Origin: RFPW01 sp040401595
GTDB lineage: Bacteria > Pseudomonadota > Gammaproteobacteria > Burkholderiales > Burkholderiaceae_E
NCBI GenBank assembly: GCA_040401595.1
Contig: JBBAOE010000009.1
Coordinates: 65,285 to 129,284 of the forward strand
Reading direction: 5' to 3'
Length of the DNA: 64,000 nucleotides
A program made the position numbers and the translations under genes. Positions 47,680 through 56,087 of the stretch are shown here, piece by piece (position 1 is the stretch's first letter; the number at the start of each line of letters is the position of its first letter). The notes under the pieces were generated by a model that saw only the letters and a list, made by a program, of their open reading frames with translations, ran no database searches and was not told where the DNA came from.

Positions 47680-47979
47680 GATTCAGCGATGACTTCGAGC
47701 CGTTTGCATTGATCGGTGTCGGTGCGGCTGACACCGCTCGACGGCGTGACCGTACCTGACATCTACGCTATCGTCAATCCCGCCAGGGCGTTTGGTATTC
47801 AGAATTAGCATGATTTTGCGTTGACCGAGTGCTGAGGGAGTTTTTGCCAATCAGTCTTGGAGATTTGGTAATTTTTGGTTTTTTGGGTGGCTAATGGACC
47901 GAGCTTTACATCGCGCCATGAATTTTCTGTCTTGTTTATTTAATTGGAAATTCATTTTCCGGCAATCGCCGGGCTCTTT
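47680..47979. other. Divergent intergenic region of the signalling module
   Basis: 300 bases between the divergent pseudo-cyclase and channel genes, becoming strongly A/T-rich towards the channel. Two inverted repeats are visible: CGGTGTC (47714-47720) with GACACCG (47730-47736), 35-57 bases upstream of the pseudo-cyclase start, and CCGGC (47959-47963) with GCCGG (47968-47972), seven bases before the channel ATG, where it could hide the ribosome-binding region. No CRP-type TGTGA-N6-TCACA site is seen. Confidence 0.45.
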
Positions 47980-49446
47980 ATGAAGCTGCGTTCAAAAATA
48001 CAATTGGATCGGAAGTTGATTGGCGCCGTGGTCGTCAATATGATACTAGCGATTCTTTCGTTTAATTATCTCGACACCTCTCTGGGCTGGGAGTCTCGGG
48101 GCTTGCGGCCATTCGAGGGCCTGAACGCTCACAATGTGCTCGCGTTCTGCCAGTTTATTGGCTTTGGGCTGCTCGCCAGCCGGCTCATGAGAACAGTGTT
48201 GAGCGGTTCCGGACCGACGGGGGAACGGAAGAAGACACCAAAAATTGCGTTATATTTTCTCGAGGCGCTGATCTATGTGATTTTCCTTTCTGTGGGACTG
48301 CGGTTGGTATTCGGACAATCTGTCGAAACCGTTCTGGCAGCATCGGGTATTTTCAGTCTTGTGCTGGGATTTGCATTGCGCGGCTTGGTGTCGGATATTT
48401 TTTATGGAATTGCTCTCCACTTGGACGAAAATCTGTTGCCCGATGATTGGCTTGAAGTTTCGTTCCGTGGTATTGATTATGTGGCGAGGCTTGGCGAGTT
48501 TGATTGGAGATATACAGTCCTATTCGATTATGCGAACAATGCGATCATGATTCCAAACAGTGAGTTTGCTCACATGGTGGTGAAGAATTTTTCGAGGCCT
48601 ACCAAGGGCACAGAATTTGCCGCCAAGTTGGAAGTGCCAATCCTGAACGATCATTTCCGGATACTGGCAATCCTGAAAAATGCTGCTGAGCATGCTGCTC
48701 AATTGGGATATGTTGCTACCGACCCGATGCCTTATGTTCGCCTGGTTACCGTGACGCGTGGCGTCGGCTCTTTCAGCATTTTCTTCTGGTTACCACCGCA
48801 GGCCAACCGGTTCCGCGCGAGGCACTTCGTCATGGAATCGGCGCTCGCGTTTCTCAAGGCAGGCGGCGTTTCACTCCAGCCTGTGGTTTTCCAGCAGCAA
48901 ATTACGGCACTCGCCATTTCCGACAATCTATCCCAATCCGCGGTGCGACAGTCGATTCTCGCAAAAGTACCTTTCTTTGGCAGCCTGTCCGAAACCGAAC
49001 TAGAGGAACTGGCGGCGGGGGCTATGGTGCGAGCTTACCGCTCTGGGGACACGGTGATCCAGATCGATGAGCCTGGATCTTCCATGTTTGTGGTCATTGA
49101 GGGGCGTCTCGACGTCTCGATCGTTGATCAGGAAAGCAATAACCGCAATGTTGGCCTGATTTGGCCCGGCGAAGTGTTCGGGGAAATGTCGGTGTTTCTG
49201 GGCGCGCCGCGCAAAGCAACGGTTGTCGCAAGTTGGGCAACCAGTGTGCTCGAAATTTCCAAGCCGACGATTGAAAAGATTATTCTGAGTAATCCAGCGC
49301 TGGTGAGGAGCTTTGCATCGGTGATTGAGAAACGCTTGATACAAAACCAGGCCGCGTTGGCCGAGCCCACAGGCAAGAGGGACGCGGGCGAAACGACTAC
49401 GCAATCAACATTTAAGCGTATCGCAGCGTTTTTTGGAATTTCCTGA
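47980..49446 (+). CDS. MscS-family channel with C-terminal cyclic-nucleotide-binding domain (bCNG type)
   Basis: 488 residues. Four hydrophobic segments (about 14-31, 55-75, 92-112, 117-142) end in an MscS-type pore helix (VLAASGIFSLVLGFALRGLV), followed by the MscS beta domain (DWLEVSFRGIDYVARLGEFD in parts, IMIPNSEF). Residues about 328-445 form a CNMP-binding domain; its phosphate cassette keeps Glu402 (PGEVFGEMSV) and Arg411 (APRKAT), so ligand binding is plausible. Bacterial cyclic-nucleotide-gated channels of this architecture are known. ATG at 47980 is preferred over the TTG 12 codons upstream. The stop lies 4 bases from that of the opposing gene. Confidence 0.92.
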   Translation: MKLRSKIQLDRKLIGAVVVNMILAILSFNYLDTSLGWESRGLRPFEGLNAHNVLAFCQFIGFGLLASRLMRTVLSGSGPTGERKKTPKIALYFLEALIYVIFLSVGLRLVFGQSVETVLAASGIFSLVLGFALRGLVSDIFYGIALHLDENLLPDDWLEVSFRGIDYVARLGEFDWRYTVLFDYANNAIMIPNSEFAHMVVKNFSRPTKGTEFAAKLEVPILNDHFRILAILKNAAEHAAQLGYVATDPMPYVRLVTVTRGVGSFSIFFWLPPQANRFRARHFVMESALAFLKAGGVSLQPVVFQQQITALAISDNLSQSAVRQSILAKVPFFGSLSETELEELAAGAMVRAYRSGDTVIQIDEPGSSMFVVIEGRLDVSIVDQESNNRNVGLIWPGEVFGEMSVFLGAPRKATVVASWATSVLEISKPTIEKIILSNPALVRSFASVIEKRLIQNQAALAEPTGKRDAGETTTQSTFKRIAAFFGIS

Positions 49447-49450
49447 GCGG

Positions 49451-50236
49451 CTAATGGATCGCCTGCTGCAGATTCTGGAGATGTTCCCGCCCATCTTCAG
49501 TCAGTTGCAGAAAATCGATGGCTGGTCTCATGTCGGTTCGAGTCCATTGCTGCAGTAGGTCCTTCCAATGCTTCGGAAATTCGGTCCATTGAGGTAAGGT
49601 TCCCGATAGTTGCAGGGGATCGCCGCCTTGCTGGTCGGACCAATAGTGGAGAGCTGTCCAGAGGGGCTTGATTTTCGTCGCCTGGCTCGGATCGCTACCC
49701 AGGCTGATCAGCCAAGCGGCACGAATTAACTGGGAAAGCTCCAAATTTGCCGCGGTGGGCGCTGAACGACCAATCGGCGCGAAACTACAGGCCTGAGAAA
49801 GTGCAATCAGGCTCGGGAGGTCCAGCCCATCGATGGATTGGGCGCTGCGCCCGCAAAGCGTTGCACTGCGTTCGCGCACCCATGGCCACCAGCCATCATT
49901 GGGGATGCCACTGGGCAATCGATGGTCATCAAGTAGCGTATCGGCGAATGCTGCGCTGTGGCACCAGATCGCAAGCAGCACCTGGCGCAGTTCTCCCGAG
50001 TTGGTCTGCTTCGCGGCGAGCCATCGACCCTCAAAGGTCGCAAGCACGACTTCAGTCAAATGAATCGCCCGAGCAGAACCATGGAAAAGGGCATTGCAGC
50101 GGGACATCGTATCGAAATGCTCTCTTGCAACGATGCGCAATGCCCTGAACTCAGCGTCTGCCAGCCTCTTGCTGATCCGGTACTCGAGATGCTCGAGATA
50201 ATCGTCCAAGGCCCAGCTGCCCGCGAGTTCAATCAT
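49451..50236 (-). CDS. Degenerate HD-phosphodiesterase-like protein
   Basis: 261 residues from ATG 50236, which overlaps the end of the phosphodiesterase gene by 8 bases (TTG at 50257 is less likely). I do not recognise a family directly, but it aligns by eye with its neighbour: YHNSEH there corresponds to FHGSAR (residues 51-56) here, and FHDIG to CHSAA with His93-Ser94 replacing His-Asp. This suggests an inactive paralogue lacking metal ligands. Translational coupling implies that it is made in step with, and perhaps binds, the active enzyme. Confidence 0.55.
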   Translation of the reverse strand: MIELAGSWALDDYLEHLEYRISKRLADAEFRALRIVAREHFDTMSRCNALFHGSARAIHLTEVVLATFEGRWLAAKQTNSGELRQVLLAIWCHSAAFADTLLDDHRLPSGIPNDGWWPWVRERSATLCGRSAQSIDGLDLPSLIALSQACSFAPIGRSAPTAANLELSQLIRAAWLISLGSDPSQATKIKPLWTALHYWSDQQGGDPLQLSGTLPQWTEFPKHWKDLLQQWTRTDMRPAIDFLQLTEDGREHLQNLQQAIH

Positions 50237-51071
50237 TGAGCTTCTCGCAATAGGCAATAGATTCGTTCAGTGATTCAATCCATCGCTTACCGTTCGGGGC
50301 TGCCCCTAATGCGGAAAATCCCTCGCCCACCAGTGGCTGGATCATTTGGCTCACGAAATTCGGGAACTGCTGCAGTAGGCCACGGTAGTTTTTCAGCCCC
50401 ATTACTTCGGCAGTTCCGCATTCGAGGAACTCTTCATAGAGTGCCGGCAGTTTTCTCAGGTAATTGGGATCTGCCAATTGTCCGATCAAGTCTGCAGCAC
50501 GAACCATGTCAGGCCAGGACAGACGGCTACGAGGTGTTCCGCGGACCTCTGGTGGCGGCGGAAACCGGGTACTTTCGATGTTGTTCATGAGACGCTGGAC
50601 GTCGATCGTGCGGCTGTTCCTGAAATGATCTCTTACAAACGCGATGCCCCGATCAACATGAATGCGGGTCAGCGAAGCATCGGTCGCTCCCAGCGGCAAT
50701 GGGAATAAAGTCCCGTCCAAATGGGCGACGACTGAATCCAAATTGTCGCTGGGAAAGAGTTTCTTGAGATAACCAATGTCATGGAACAGCAGGGAAATGA
50801 CGTAAGAGGCCCAGTCATCAGGCGAAATAGGATCGCCGAGTTCTGATTTGCCATGCAATATGTCTTGACCGGCAAGACATACAATGAACGTGTGCTCGCT
50901 GTTGTGATATGGCGTGTCTGCTTGACCGAGGGCCATCATCGCGAAATCAACGGCTTCCAGAACAGTTTCACGCAAGGCGGTTTCGCGCCCGTCAAACATT
51001 TGTCGAAAATTGCTGTCAACAATGGTCGAAAGCTTTCTAGACAGCGTTTTCTGAGGCGAAAAATTTGCCAT
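50229..51071 (-). CDS. HD-domain cyclic nucleotide phosphodiesterase-like protein
   Basis: 280 residues. Residues 55-60 read YHNSEH, the hallmark of class I 3',5'-cyclic nucleotide phosphodiesterases, and residues 97-98 supply the His-Asp metal pair (LLFHDIGYL). A later Asp in MVRAADLIGQLAD fits the last metal ligand. No regulatory domain or membrane segment. It lies 43 bases downstream of the intact cyclase gene and overlaps the degenerate partner. Predicted to hydrolyse the nucleotide made by the cyclase and sensed by the channel; substrate (cAMP or cGMP) is unknown. Confidence 0.75.
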   Translation of the reverse strand: MANFSPQKTLSRKLSTIVDSNFRQMFDGRETALRETVLEAVDFAMMALGQADTPYHNSEHTFIVCLAGQDILHGKSELGDPISPDDWASYVISLLFHDIGYLKKLFPSDNLDSVVAHLDGTLFPLPLGATDASLTRIHVDRGIAFVRDHFRNSRTIDVQRLMNNIESTRFPPPPEVRGTPRSRLSWPDMVRAADLIGQLADPNYLRKLPALYEEFLECGTAEVMGLKNYRGLLQQFPNFVSQMIQPLVGEGFSALGAAPNGKRWIESLNESIAYCEKLND

Positions 51072-51114
51072 TAATTGTTGATATTAAGGAATAACGCTGA
51101 GATTCGCCTGTGCC

Positions 51115-52419
51115 TCAGTACTGTCGTCCGTTCCAACTGATTTCTTCAAGCAGGGCTTCTGCATTGATCTTGAAGGACGGAAATTCATTGCGACTGACCG
51201 TCGTGACGACGCGTTCGAGACCTGCCTGAGCCTCGGGATCCTTCAGAGAGCGACCAACCCAGTACCAGTTGAAGGCAGCCGCCTTATCTTTACGCGGGTT
51301 GGCCGGATCGCCGTAGAAAGCAGCCAGTCGCATCACTGCCCGGACGTTCTTCTGTTTGGCGGCGGTTTCGAGAAGCTTCAGCGCATACGTGATGTCGTTC
51401 GCATTTGGATTCGGCAGTTCGAGAATGCCCAATCCGAGACTCAATTGGGCGTCAGGATTGCGATCTGCAGCGTATTTCCAAAAGTGAAGCGCGACCCTTT
51501 TCTGCGCCTCACCGAGGTAACCAGAGCTGATCAGATTGCCGATCTGATTTTGCTGGGTGTGGTCCATTAGGACGCCAGCTGCAGCCTCAAAGACGGCGGC
51601 AACTGAACGTTTCTGATCTTCCGGAATCATCCGCTCAAGCGCAAGGTGAATCAAATCCCGTAAGGACTCCCGGTCCTTGTTGCGCACAGTTTTGGCGAGC
51701 AGTACTTTAATCACTTGATCATGGGCACCTGAATTTTTCAGGCGCTTCAGGAGAGAGGCTGGCACATTGGCCTTGGCCTGGTCCTGCGAAATGATCTTCA
51801 GAACTTCGGCGGTACTTGAGTGTTCGGTGATCTGGCTATTGCTGAATTTTTCTGCGGTTTTGGCTGCAACCGCTGACGCGTTGGCATTCGGATTCGGACG
51901 TGAACCAGGGACCGGAATCGCATAAATACGAATCGGATCCTTGATGTTCTTGAATGAACGGTCGCCCGTATCCACGAACGTAAGATTCGCCAGGGTATTT
52001 TTGATGTCCTGGTGAACGGCGCTGCTGATACTGATGCCACCGTAGTCGGCCATGCTCTCGATCCGGGCGCCGACGTTGACCACGTCGCCCATAAGATTGT
52101 CGCCTTGAACAATCACTTCGCCGCAGTGAATCCCAAAGCGGAACTGCATTGAAGGCTTTGGTACCGTTCGCAGGTTGCGGTTATGCAGGGCTTCCTGGCA
52201 CTGGATCGCGAACTTGACGCAATCGACGGCGCTCGGAAACTCGGCAAGAACGCTGTCGCCCGCACTGCCAAAGATGCGACCCGCGTAACTCGCAATCATC
52301 GGATCAATGATCGAACGACATTCGTCGAGCGAATCCAGGGTGCCTTCCTCGTCGAGACCCATCATTTTGCTGAATCCAACCACGTCGGCACAGAATATGG
52401 TCGTATGTTTTCTTTGCAT
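51115..52419 (-). CDS. Class III adenylate/guanylate cyclase with Sel1-like repeats
   Basis: 434 residues from ATG 52419 (TTG at 52446 is also in frame). The N-terminal cyclase domain keeps metal-binding Asp12 (CADVVGFS) and Asp55 (SAGDSVLAEF) and the transition-state pair Asn115 and Arg119 (MGDVVNVGARIE). The position normally holding the purine-selecting Lys (four residues before Asp55) is Gly51, so nucleotide preference is uncertain. The C-terminal half is a Sel1-like helical repeat region (AVMRLAAFYGDP, AAFNWYWVGRSLKDPEAQ). It sits 79 bases downstream of ccmH on the same strand and leads the cyclase-phosphodiesterase run. Confidence 0.87.
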   Translation of the reverse strand: MQRKHTTIFCADVVGFSKMMGLDEEGTLDSLDECRSIIDPMIASYAGRIFGSAGDSVLAEFPSAVDCVKFAIQCQEALHNRNLRTVPKPSMQFRFGIHCGEVIVQGDNLMGDVVNVGARIESMADYGGISISSAVHQDIKNTLANLTFVDTGDRSFKNIKDPIRIYAIPVPGSRPNPNANASAVAAKTAEKFSNSQITEHSSTAEVLKIISQDQAKANVPASLLKRLKNSGAHDQVIKVLLAKTVRNKDRESLRDLIHLALERMIPEDQKRSVAAVFEAAAGVLMDHTQQNQIGNLISSGYLGEAQKRVALHFWKYAADRNPDAQLSLGLGILELPNPNANDITYALKLLETAAKQKNVRAVMRLAAFYGDPANPRKDKAAAFNWYWVGRSLKDPEAQAGLERVVTTVSRNEFPSFKINAEALLEEISWNGRQY

Positions 52420-52498
52420 ATTTTTGGGATGGCAGTGAAGGCTCAAGCATGGGAACTAGGTCATGAGCGCTCCGCTGGAGCAGTCAATCGTATCAAGT

Positions 52499-53011
52499 CT
52501 ACTCTTGAGTCGGTTTCTTCTGATTCGCAGCAGGCCCTTCGCCCGGTGTATGGAGTGATTGGCTGGACTTCTGGTACCGGGCTTCGAGAGCTTGAAGGCG
52601 CAAGCGCTGATCTGCCGAGGTTGGGGCAGGAGGGCTGGATCCCTGCGGGCGGCGCAGGACCGAACGCCAAACCAGAAGTAGCCCAAGCGCCAGCAGAAGG
52701 AAGGGACCGATCCAGAGGACAGAGTTATTCGGGGAGAGCGGTGGGTTGTAAAGCACAAAGTCGCCGTAGCGTTCAACCATGTATTGTTTGATTTCGCCGT
52801 CTGTCTTTCCCGCTTTGACTTGTTGTACGACCTGCTGACGCAGGTCGATGGCGAGACCAGCGTTTGAATCCGCAATGGTCTGATTCTGACAAACGAGACA
52901 CCGCAACTGTTCGGTCAGACTTCGAATCCGGTCGGCCACGGCCGTTTCGCTGCTAGAACCCTCGGCATCAGACAGGATTGCCCGTTGACGGTTATTTACC
53001 TCGGTGCTCAT
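52499..53011 (-). CDS. ccmH: Cytochrome c maturation thiol reductase CcmH, without visible signal peptide
   Basis: CcmH keeps apocytochrome heme-binding cysteines reduced. The redox motif LRCLVCQNQ holds Cys38 and Cys41, followed by VERYGDFVLYNPPL and one membrane helix (about residues 95-116, VLWIGPFLLLALGLLLVW). Unlike typical CcmH, the 30 residues before the motif are polar, with no signal peptide, and the frame has no better upstream start before a stop in the ccmG region. Export is therefore unexplained. It is the last ccm gene, 14 bases after ccmG. Confidence 0.88.
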   Translation of the reverse strand: MSTEVNNRQRAILSDAEGSSSETAVADRIRSLTEQLRCLVCQNQTIADSNAGLAIDLRQQVVQQVKAGKTDGEIKQYMVERYGDFVLYNPPLSPNNSVLWIGPFLLLALGLLLVWRSVLRRPQGSSPPAPTSADQRLRLQALEARYQKSSQSLHTPGEGPAANQKKPTQE

Positions 53012-53025
53012 CGGCTGTGCCAGAT

Positions 53026-53553
53026 TCAGGGGTTGGCTGTTAGCAAGGGTGCGACATGCTGGTCAAAAAACGCGTCATCAATCGGGCCAACGTGACGATA
53101 AGCAATGACGCCCTGCGCATTGATGACATAGGTCTCGGGCACGCCATACACACCGTAATCGATTCCGACCTGGCCATCAAGGTCAAGTGCAACTTGGCGG
53201 TATGGGTCGCCGTGCTGCTTGAGCCATTGCGCAGTCGCGGACGGATCGTCCTTGTAGGCCAGCCCGATCAGGTTGAAATCCGGACGTCGTGACAGTCGTA
53301 GCAGCTTCGGGTGTTCGATCACGCAGGCGGTACACCAGGACGCGAAGACATTGATCACCCAGACCTTGCCCAGCATCGACTTTGCAGCAAAGGTCCGGTC
53401 GGACCCCAAAGTGGGCACTTCAAAGCTTGGTGCGGGTTTCCCTTGTCGGGCTGAGGGCAGGTGCCTGGGATCAAATTCGAGCCCGCGTGCCAGCACAATC
53501 ACGAGAAGCGCGAAGATGATGAGCGGCAGGCCGAGGCGCACCCAACGCATCAT
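53026..53553 (-). CDS. ccmG: Periplasmic thioredoxin CcmG/DsbE
   Basis: Membrane-anchored thioredoxin-fold protein supplying reductant to CcmH or apocytochromes. An N-terminal membrane helix (about residues 7-23) precedes the thioredoxin domain, with active site WCTAC (Cys74, Cys77) and the family segments FEVPTLG, DYGVYGVPETYVI and GVIAYRHVGPID. 175 residues is the normal size. It overlaps ccmF by 4 bases. Confidence 0.96.
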   Translation of the reverse strand: MMRWVRLGLPLIIFALLVIVLARGLEFDPRHLPSARQGKPAPSFEVPTLGSDRTFAAKSMLGKVWVINVFASWCTACVIEHPKLLRLSRRPDFNLIGLAYKDDPSATAQWLKQHGDPYRQVALDLDGQVGIDYGVYGVPETYVINAQGVIAYRHVGPIDDAFFDQHVAPLLTANP

Positions 53554-55565
53554 CGGGCAGGCTCCGCGACAACTGGCCGGGCCCGAAGCCGTTTATAGCG
53601 TTTGTCGAAGAGCGTCATGATTCCGCCAATCGCCATCAGGGCGCAGCCCCACCAGATCCAGTTGATGAAGGGCTTGAGGTACATGCGGACCGACCAGGCC
53701 TGTTCGGACGGGCGACTCGATGCTCGCTCCGCCGCAACCGGTTCGCCGAGCGACACGTAGACATCGCCGAAAAATCCGGCTTCGATGGCTGCCTGGGTGA
53801 TGACCTGTCCACCCGCGGTGAACTGACGCTTTTCGGGCTCGATCAGCGTGATCTCCCGTCCGCTACCCCGGGTCAGTTCGAAAACGCCATGACCCGCCTG
53901 ATAGTTCGGTCCAGGGACCGAGTCCACGCCGATGAAGGTTAGTCGCCAATCGCCGAGGCCTTCGGTTTGGCCCGGAGCCATCACGAGGTCCCGCTCCACT
54001 TCATAGCTTTTCACCAGGGTCACCCCGGCGACAAACACGGCAATGCCAAAATGGGCAACGATCATGCCCCAGTAGGACATGCCAAGCTGGCGCGCTCGAT
54101 CGAACAGGAGCGGTGATCCACCCTGACGTCTGAGCTTGCCCAGTTGCTGATGAGCCTGTGCGACCGTGGCGTAGGCCAAGGTGACCGCAGCAGCCAGACC
54201 CAGAACCAGCAGCAGGCTTGGTTTCCCCCAGCGCCAGATGGTCAGTCCGGTCACCAGCATGGCGACCAGGAGCGGCCACAGCATGGCGCGCATTGCCGCA
54301 CCCAGTGGCATCGATTTCCATTGACTGTAGGGCGCGATCGCCATTAGCCAGACGGCCGGCAGCAACAGGGGTGCAAACACGGCATTGAAGTACGGTGGGC
54401 CCACCGACATTTTGTTGCCCGTCAGAACTTCGATCACCAGTGGGTAGAGGGTCCCCAACATGACGGCTGCCAGGGCGGAGACCATCAAAACATTGTTGAT
54501 GAGCAGCAGGGATTCGCGCGAGCGCCAACTGAACTGACCGCCCAGTCCGACTTTGCCAGTACGAGCGGCATACAAAATGAAGGAAAAACCAATCACGAGG
54601 ACGAGAAGTGCGAGGATCAGGATGCCGCGTTTGGGGTCGGCCGCGAACGCGTGCACCGAGGTCAGGACGCCAGAGCGCACCAGAAACGTTCCGAGCAATG
54701 AAAGCGCGAACGTCACCATCGCCAACAAGACGGTCCAGCTTTTCAGGGCATCGCGTTTGTCCGTCACCGCCAGGGAGTGGATGAGCGCCGTGCCTGCAAG
54801 CCAGGGCAGCAGTGAGGCGTTCTCGACCGGATCCCAGAACCACCAGCCACCCCAGCCTAGAACGGTATACGCCCACCAACTGCCCAGCAGGATGCCGACG
54901 GTCAAAAACGACCACGCGGCATTGGCCCAGGGTCGTGACCAGCGCGCCCAGGTCGGGTCCAGACGACCCTCCAGCAAGGCCGCAACCGCAAATGCGAAAC
55001 TTACCGCGAAGCCCACATATCCCATGTAGAGGAGGGGTGGGTGACTGACCATGATCGGGTCTTGCAGTAGCGGGTTCAGATCACGCCCGGCCAGCGCCGC
55101 TGGCAGCAGACGCCCGAAGGGGTTGGAACTCGCAAGCAGGAACCCGACAAAAGCGACCTGCAAAATCAACAGCACGCCTAGGACACGAACCCGAAAACCT
55201 GCGGCCAGTCGGCTTGAGAACAGCGCAACCGCGGCCGTCCAGCCCGATAGCATGAGGGTCCACAGTAGCAGTGACCCCTCATGAGAGCCCCAACTGGCAG
55301 CTATTTTGTAGGGCAGTGGAAGCAGGATGTTGGAGTTCTCAGCCACGTTCAGGACTGAGAAGTCGCTTAAGACAAAGCTCGCGACCAGCGCTCCGAATGA
55401 CGCGAGGATGAGGCTGAACACCAGCACCGAAGAGCCCGCCATCCCGCGGGCCAGGTAGGCCAAGGGGGGGGCCGGGCGTGTGACTTGCCACAAACCGAAT
55501 ACGCCCGTGAAGAGGGCGAGCATGAGCGCGAGCGACAGCGCGAGTTGAGCGAGTTCAGGAATCAT
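53550..55565 (-). CDS. ccmF: Heme lyase subunit CcmF
   Basis: Large polytopic membrane protein that ligates heme to apocytochrome c together with CcmH and CcmI. The tryptophan-rich WWD motif (WGGWWFWDPVENASLLPW) is intact, with SSNPFGRL, PPLLYMGYVGFAV and conserved His residues around it (GSHEGSLLLW, MSHPPLL). About 14 helices over 671 residues, the normal size. It overlaps ccmE and ccmG by 4 bases each. Confidence 0.97.
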   Translation of the reverse strand: MIPELAQLALSLALMLALFTGVFGLWQVTRPAPPLAYLARGMAGSSVLVFSLILASFGALVASFVLSDFSVLNVAENSNILLPLPYKIAASWGSHEGSLLLWTLMLSGWTAAVALFSSRLAAGFRVRVLGVLLILQVAFVGFLLASSNPFGRLLPAALAGRDLNPLLQDPIMVSHPPLLYMGYVGFAVSFAFAVAALLEGRLDPTWARWSRPWANAAWSFLTVGILLGSWWAYTVLGWGGWWFWDPVENASLLPWLAGTALIHSLAVTDKRDALKSWTVLLAMVTFALSLLGTFLVRSGVLTSVHAFAADPKRGILILALLVLVIGFSFILYAARTGKVGLGGQFSWRSRESLLLINNVLMVSALAAVMLGTLYPLVIEVLTGNKMSVGPPYFNAVFAPLLLPAVWLMAIAPYSQWKSMPLGAAMRAMLWPLLVAMLVTGLTIWRWGKPSLLLVLGLAAAVTLAYATVAQAHQQLGKLRRQGGSPLLFDRARQLGMSYWGMIVAHFGIAVFVAGVTLVKSYEVERDLVMAPGQTEGLGDWRLTFIGVDSVPGPNYQAGHGVFELTRGSGREITLIEPEKRQFTAGGQVITQAAIEAGFFGDVYVSLGEPVAAERASSRPSEQAWSVRMYLKPFINWIWWGCALMAIGGIMTLFDKRYKRLRARPVVAEPAR

Positions 55566-55966
55566 TGCTTGAGCTTGGGTGGCATGTAGTTTTCGTCATG
55601 TTTGGCGAGAATTTCGGTGGCCACGAAAATCCCATCCTCCAGACGTCCTTGCGCCACGACGCCCTTGCCTTCCTTGAAAAGATCAGGCGTGATCCCGGTG
55701 TAGGTGACGCTGAGCACGTTGTTCTGGTCAGTGACCCGAAAGCGCAGAGATAGCCCATCTCCGGTGCGCACCAAACTACCCTCTTCAACCATGCCACCGA
55801 GTCGGTAATTACGACCTGGCGGTATGGATTCCTTGAGTTGCGTTGGCGTGTAGAACAAGACCAGATTGTCATTGAAGACCCGCAATACGCTGTAGACCGT
55901 GGCGCTCACTGCAACCACCAGGCCGATGATCCAGAGTAATCGGGTGCGACGGGACTTATTCAGCAT
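55562..55966 (-). CDS. ccmE: Heme chaperone CcmE
   Basis: Periplasmic heme chaperone that binds heme covalently and delivers it to CcmF. An N-terminal anchor (about residues 10-28) is followed by the OB-fold domain. The heme-binding His123 lies in HDENYMPP with Tyr127. 134 residues. It overlaps ccmD by 11 bases and ccmF by 4 bases. Confidence 0.97.
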   Translation of the reverse strand: MLNKSRRTRLLWIIGLVVAVSATVYSVLRVFNDNLVLFYTPTQLKESIPPGRNYRLGGMVEEGSLVRTGDGLSLRFRVTDQNNVLSVTYTGITPDLFKEGKGVVAQGRLEDGIFVATEILAKHDENYMPPKLKQ

Positions 55967-56087
55967 CGGAGTCTTCAGACGGTGGTTGGGTCATCGAGCG
56001 GCGTAATCGATGTACGTTGTAGGCTTCCAGAGCGAAGACGCCGAGCGTGAGCAATACGCAAACGGCGATCGTGACTTCGGCGCTCAT
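55956..56087 (-). CDS. ccmD: Small heme-export protein CcmD
   Basis: 43-residue protein with a single membrane helix (TIAVCVLLTLGVFALEAYNV) followed by a basic stretch (HRLRRS), matching CcmD, which releases holo-CcmE from CcmABC. ATG at 56087 overlaps the ccmC stop by 4 bases, and its 3' end overlaps ccmE by 11 bases. Size, topology and position between ccmC and ccmE are all as expected. Confidence 0.88.
   Translation of the reverse strand: MSAEVTIAVCVLLTLGVFALEAYNVHRLRRSMTQPPSEDSDAE

Noticed and set aside
47680..47979. CRP/cAMP-receptor binding site upstream of the channel gene
   Set aside because: I looked for TGTGA-N6-TCACA and near matches on both strands and found none with both half-sites.
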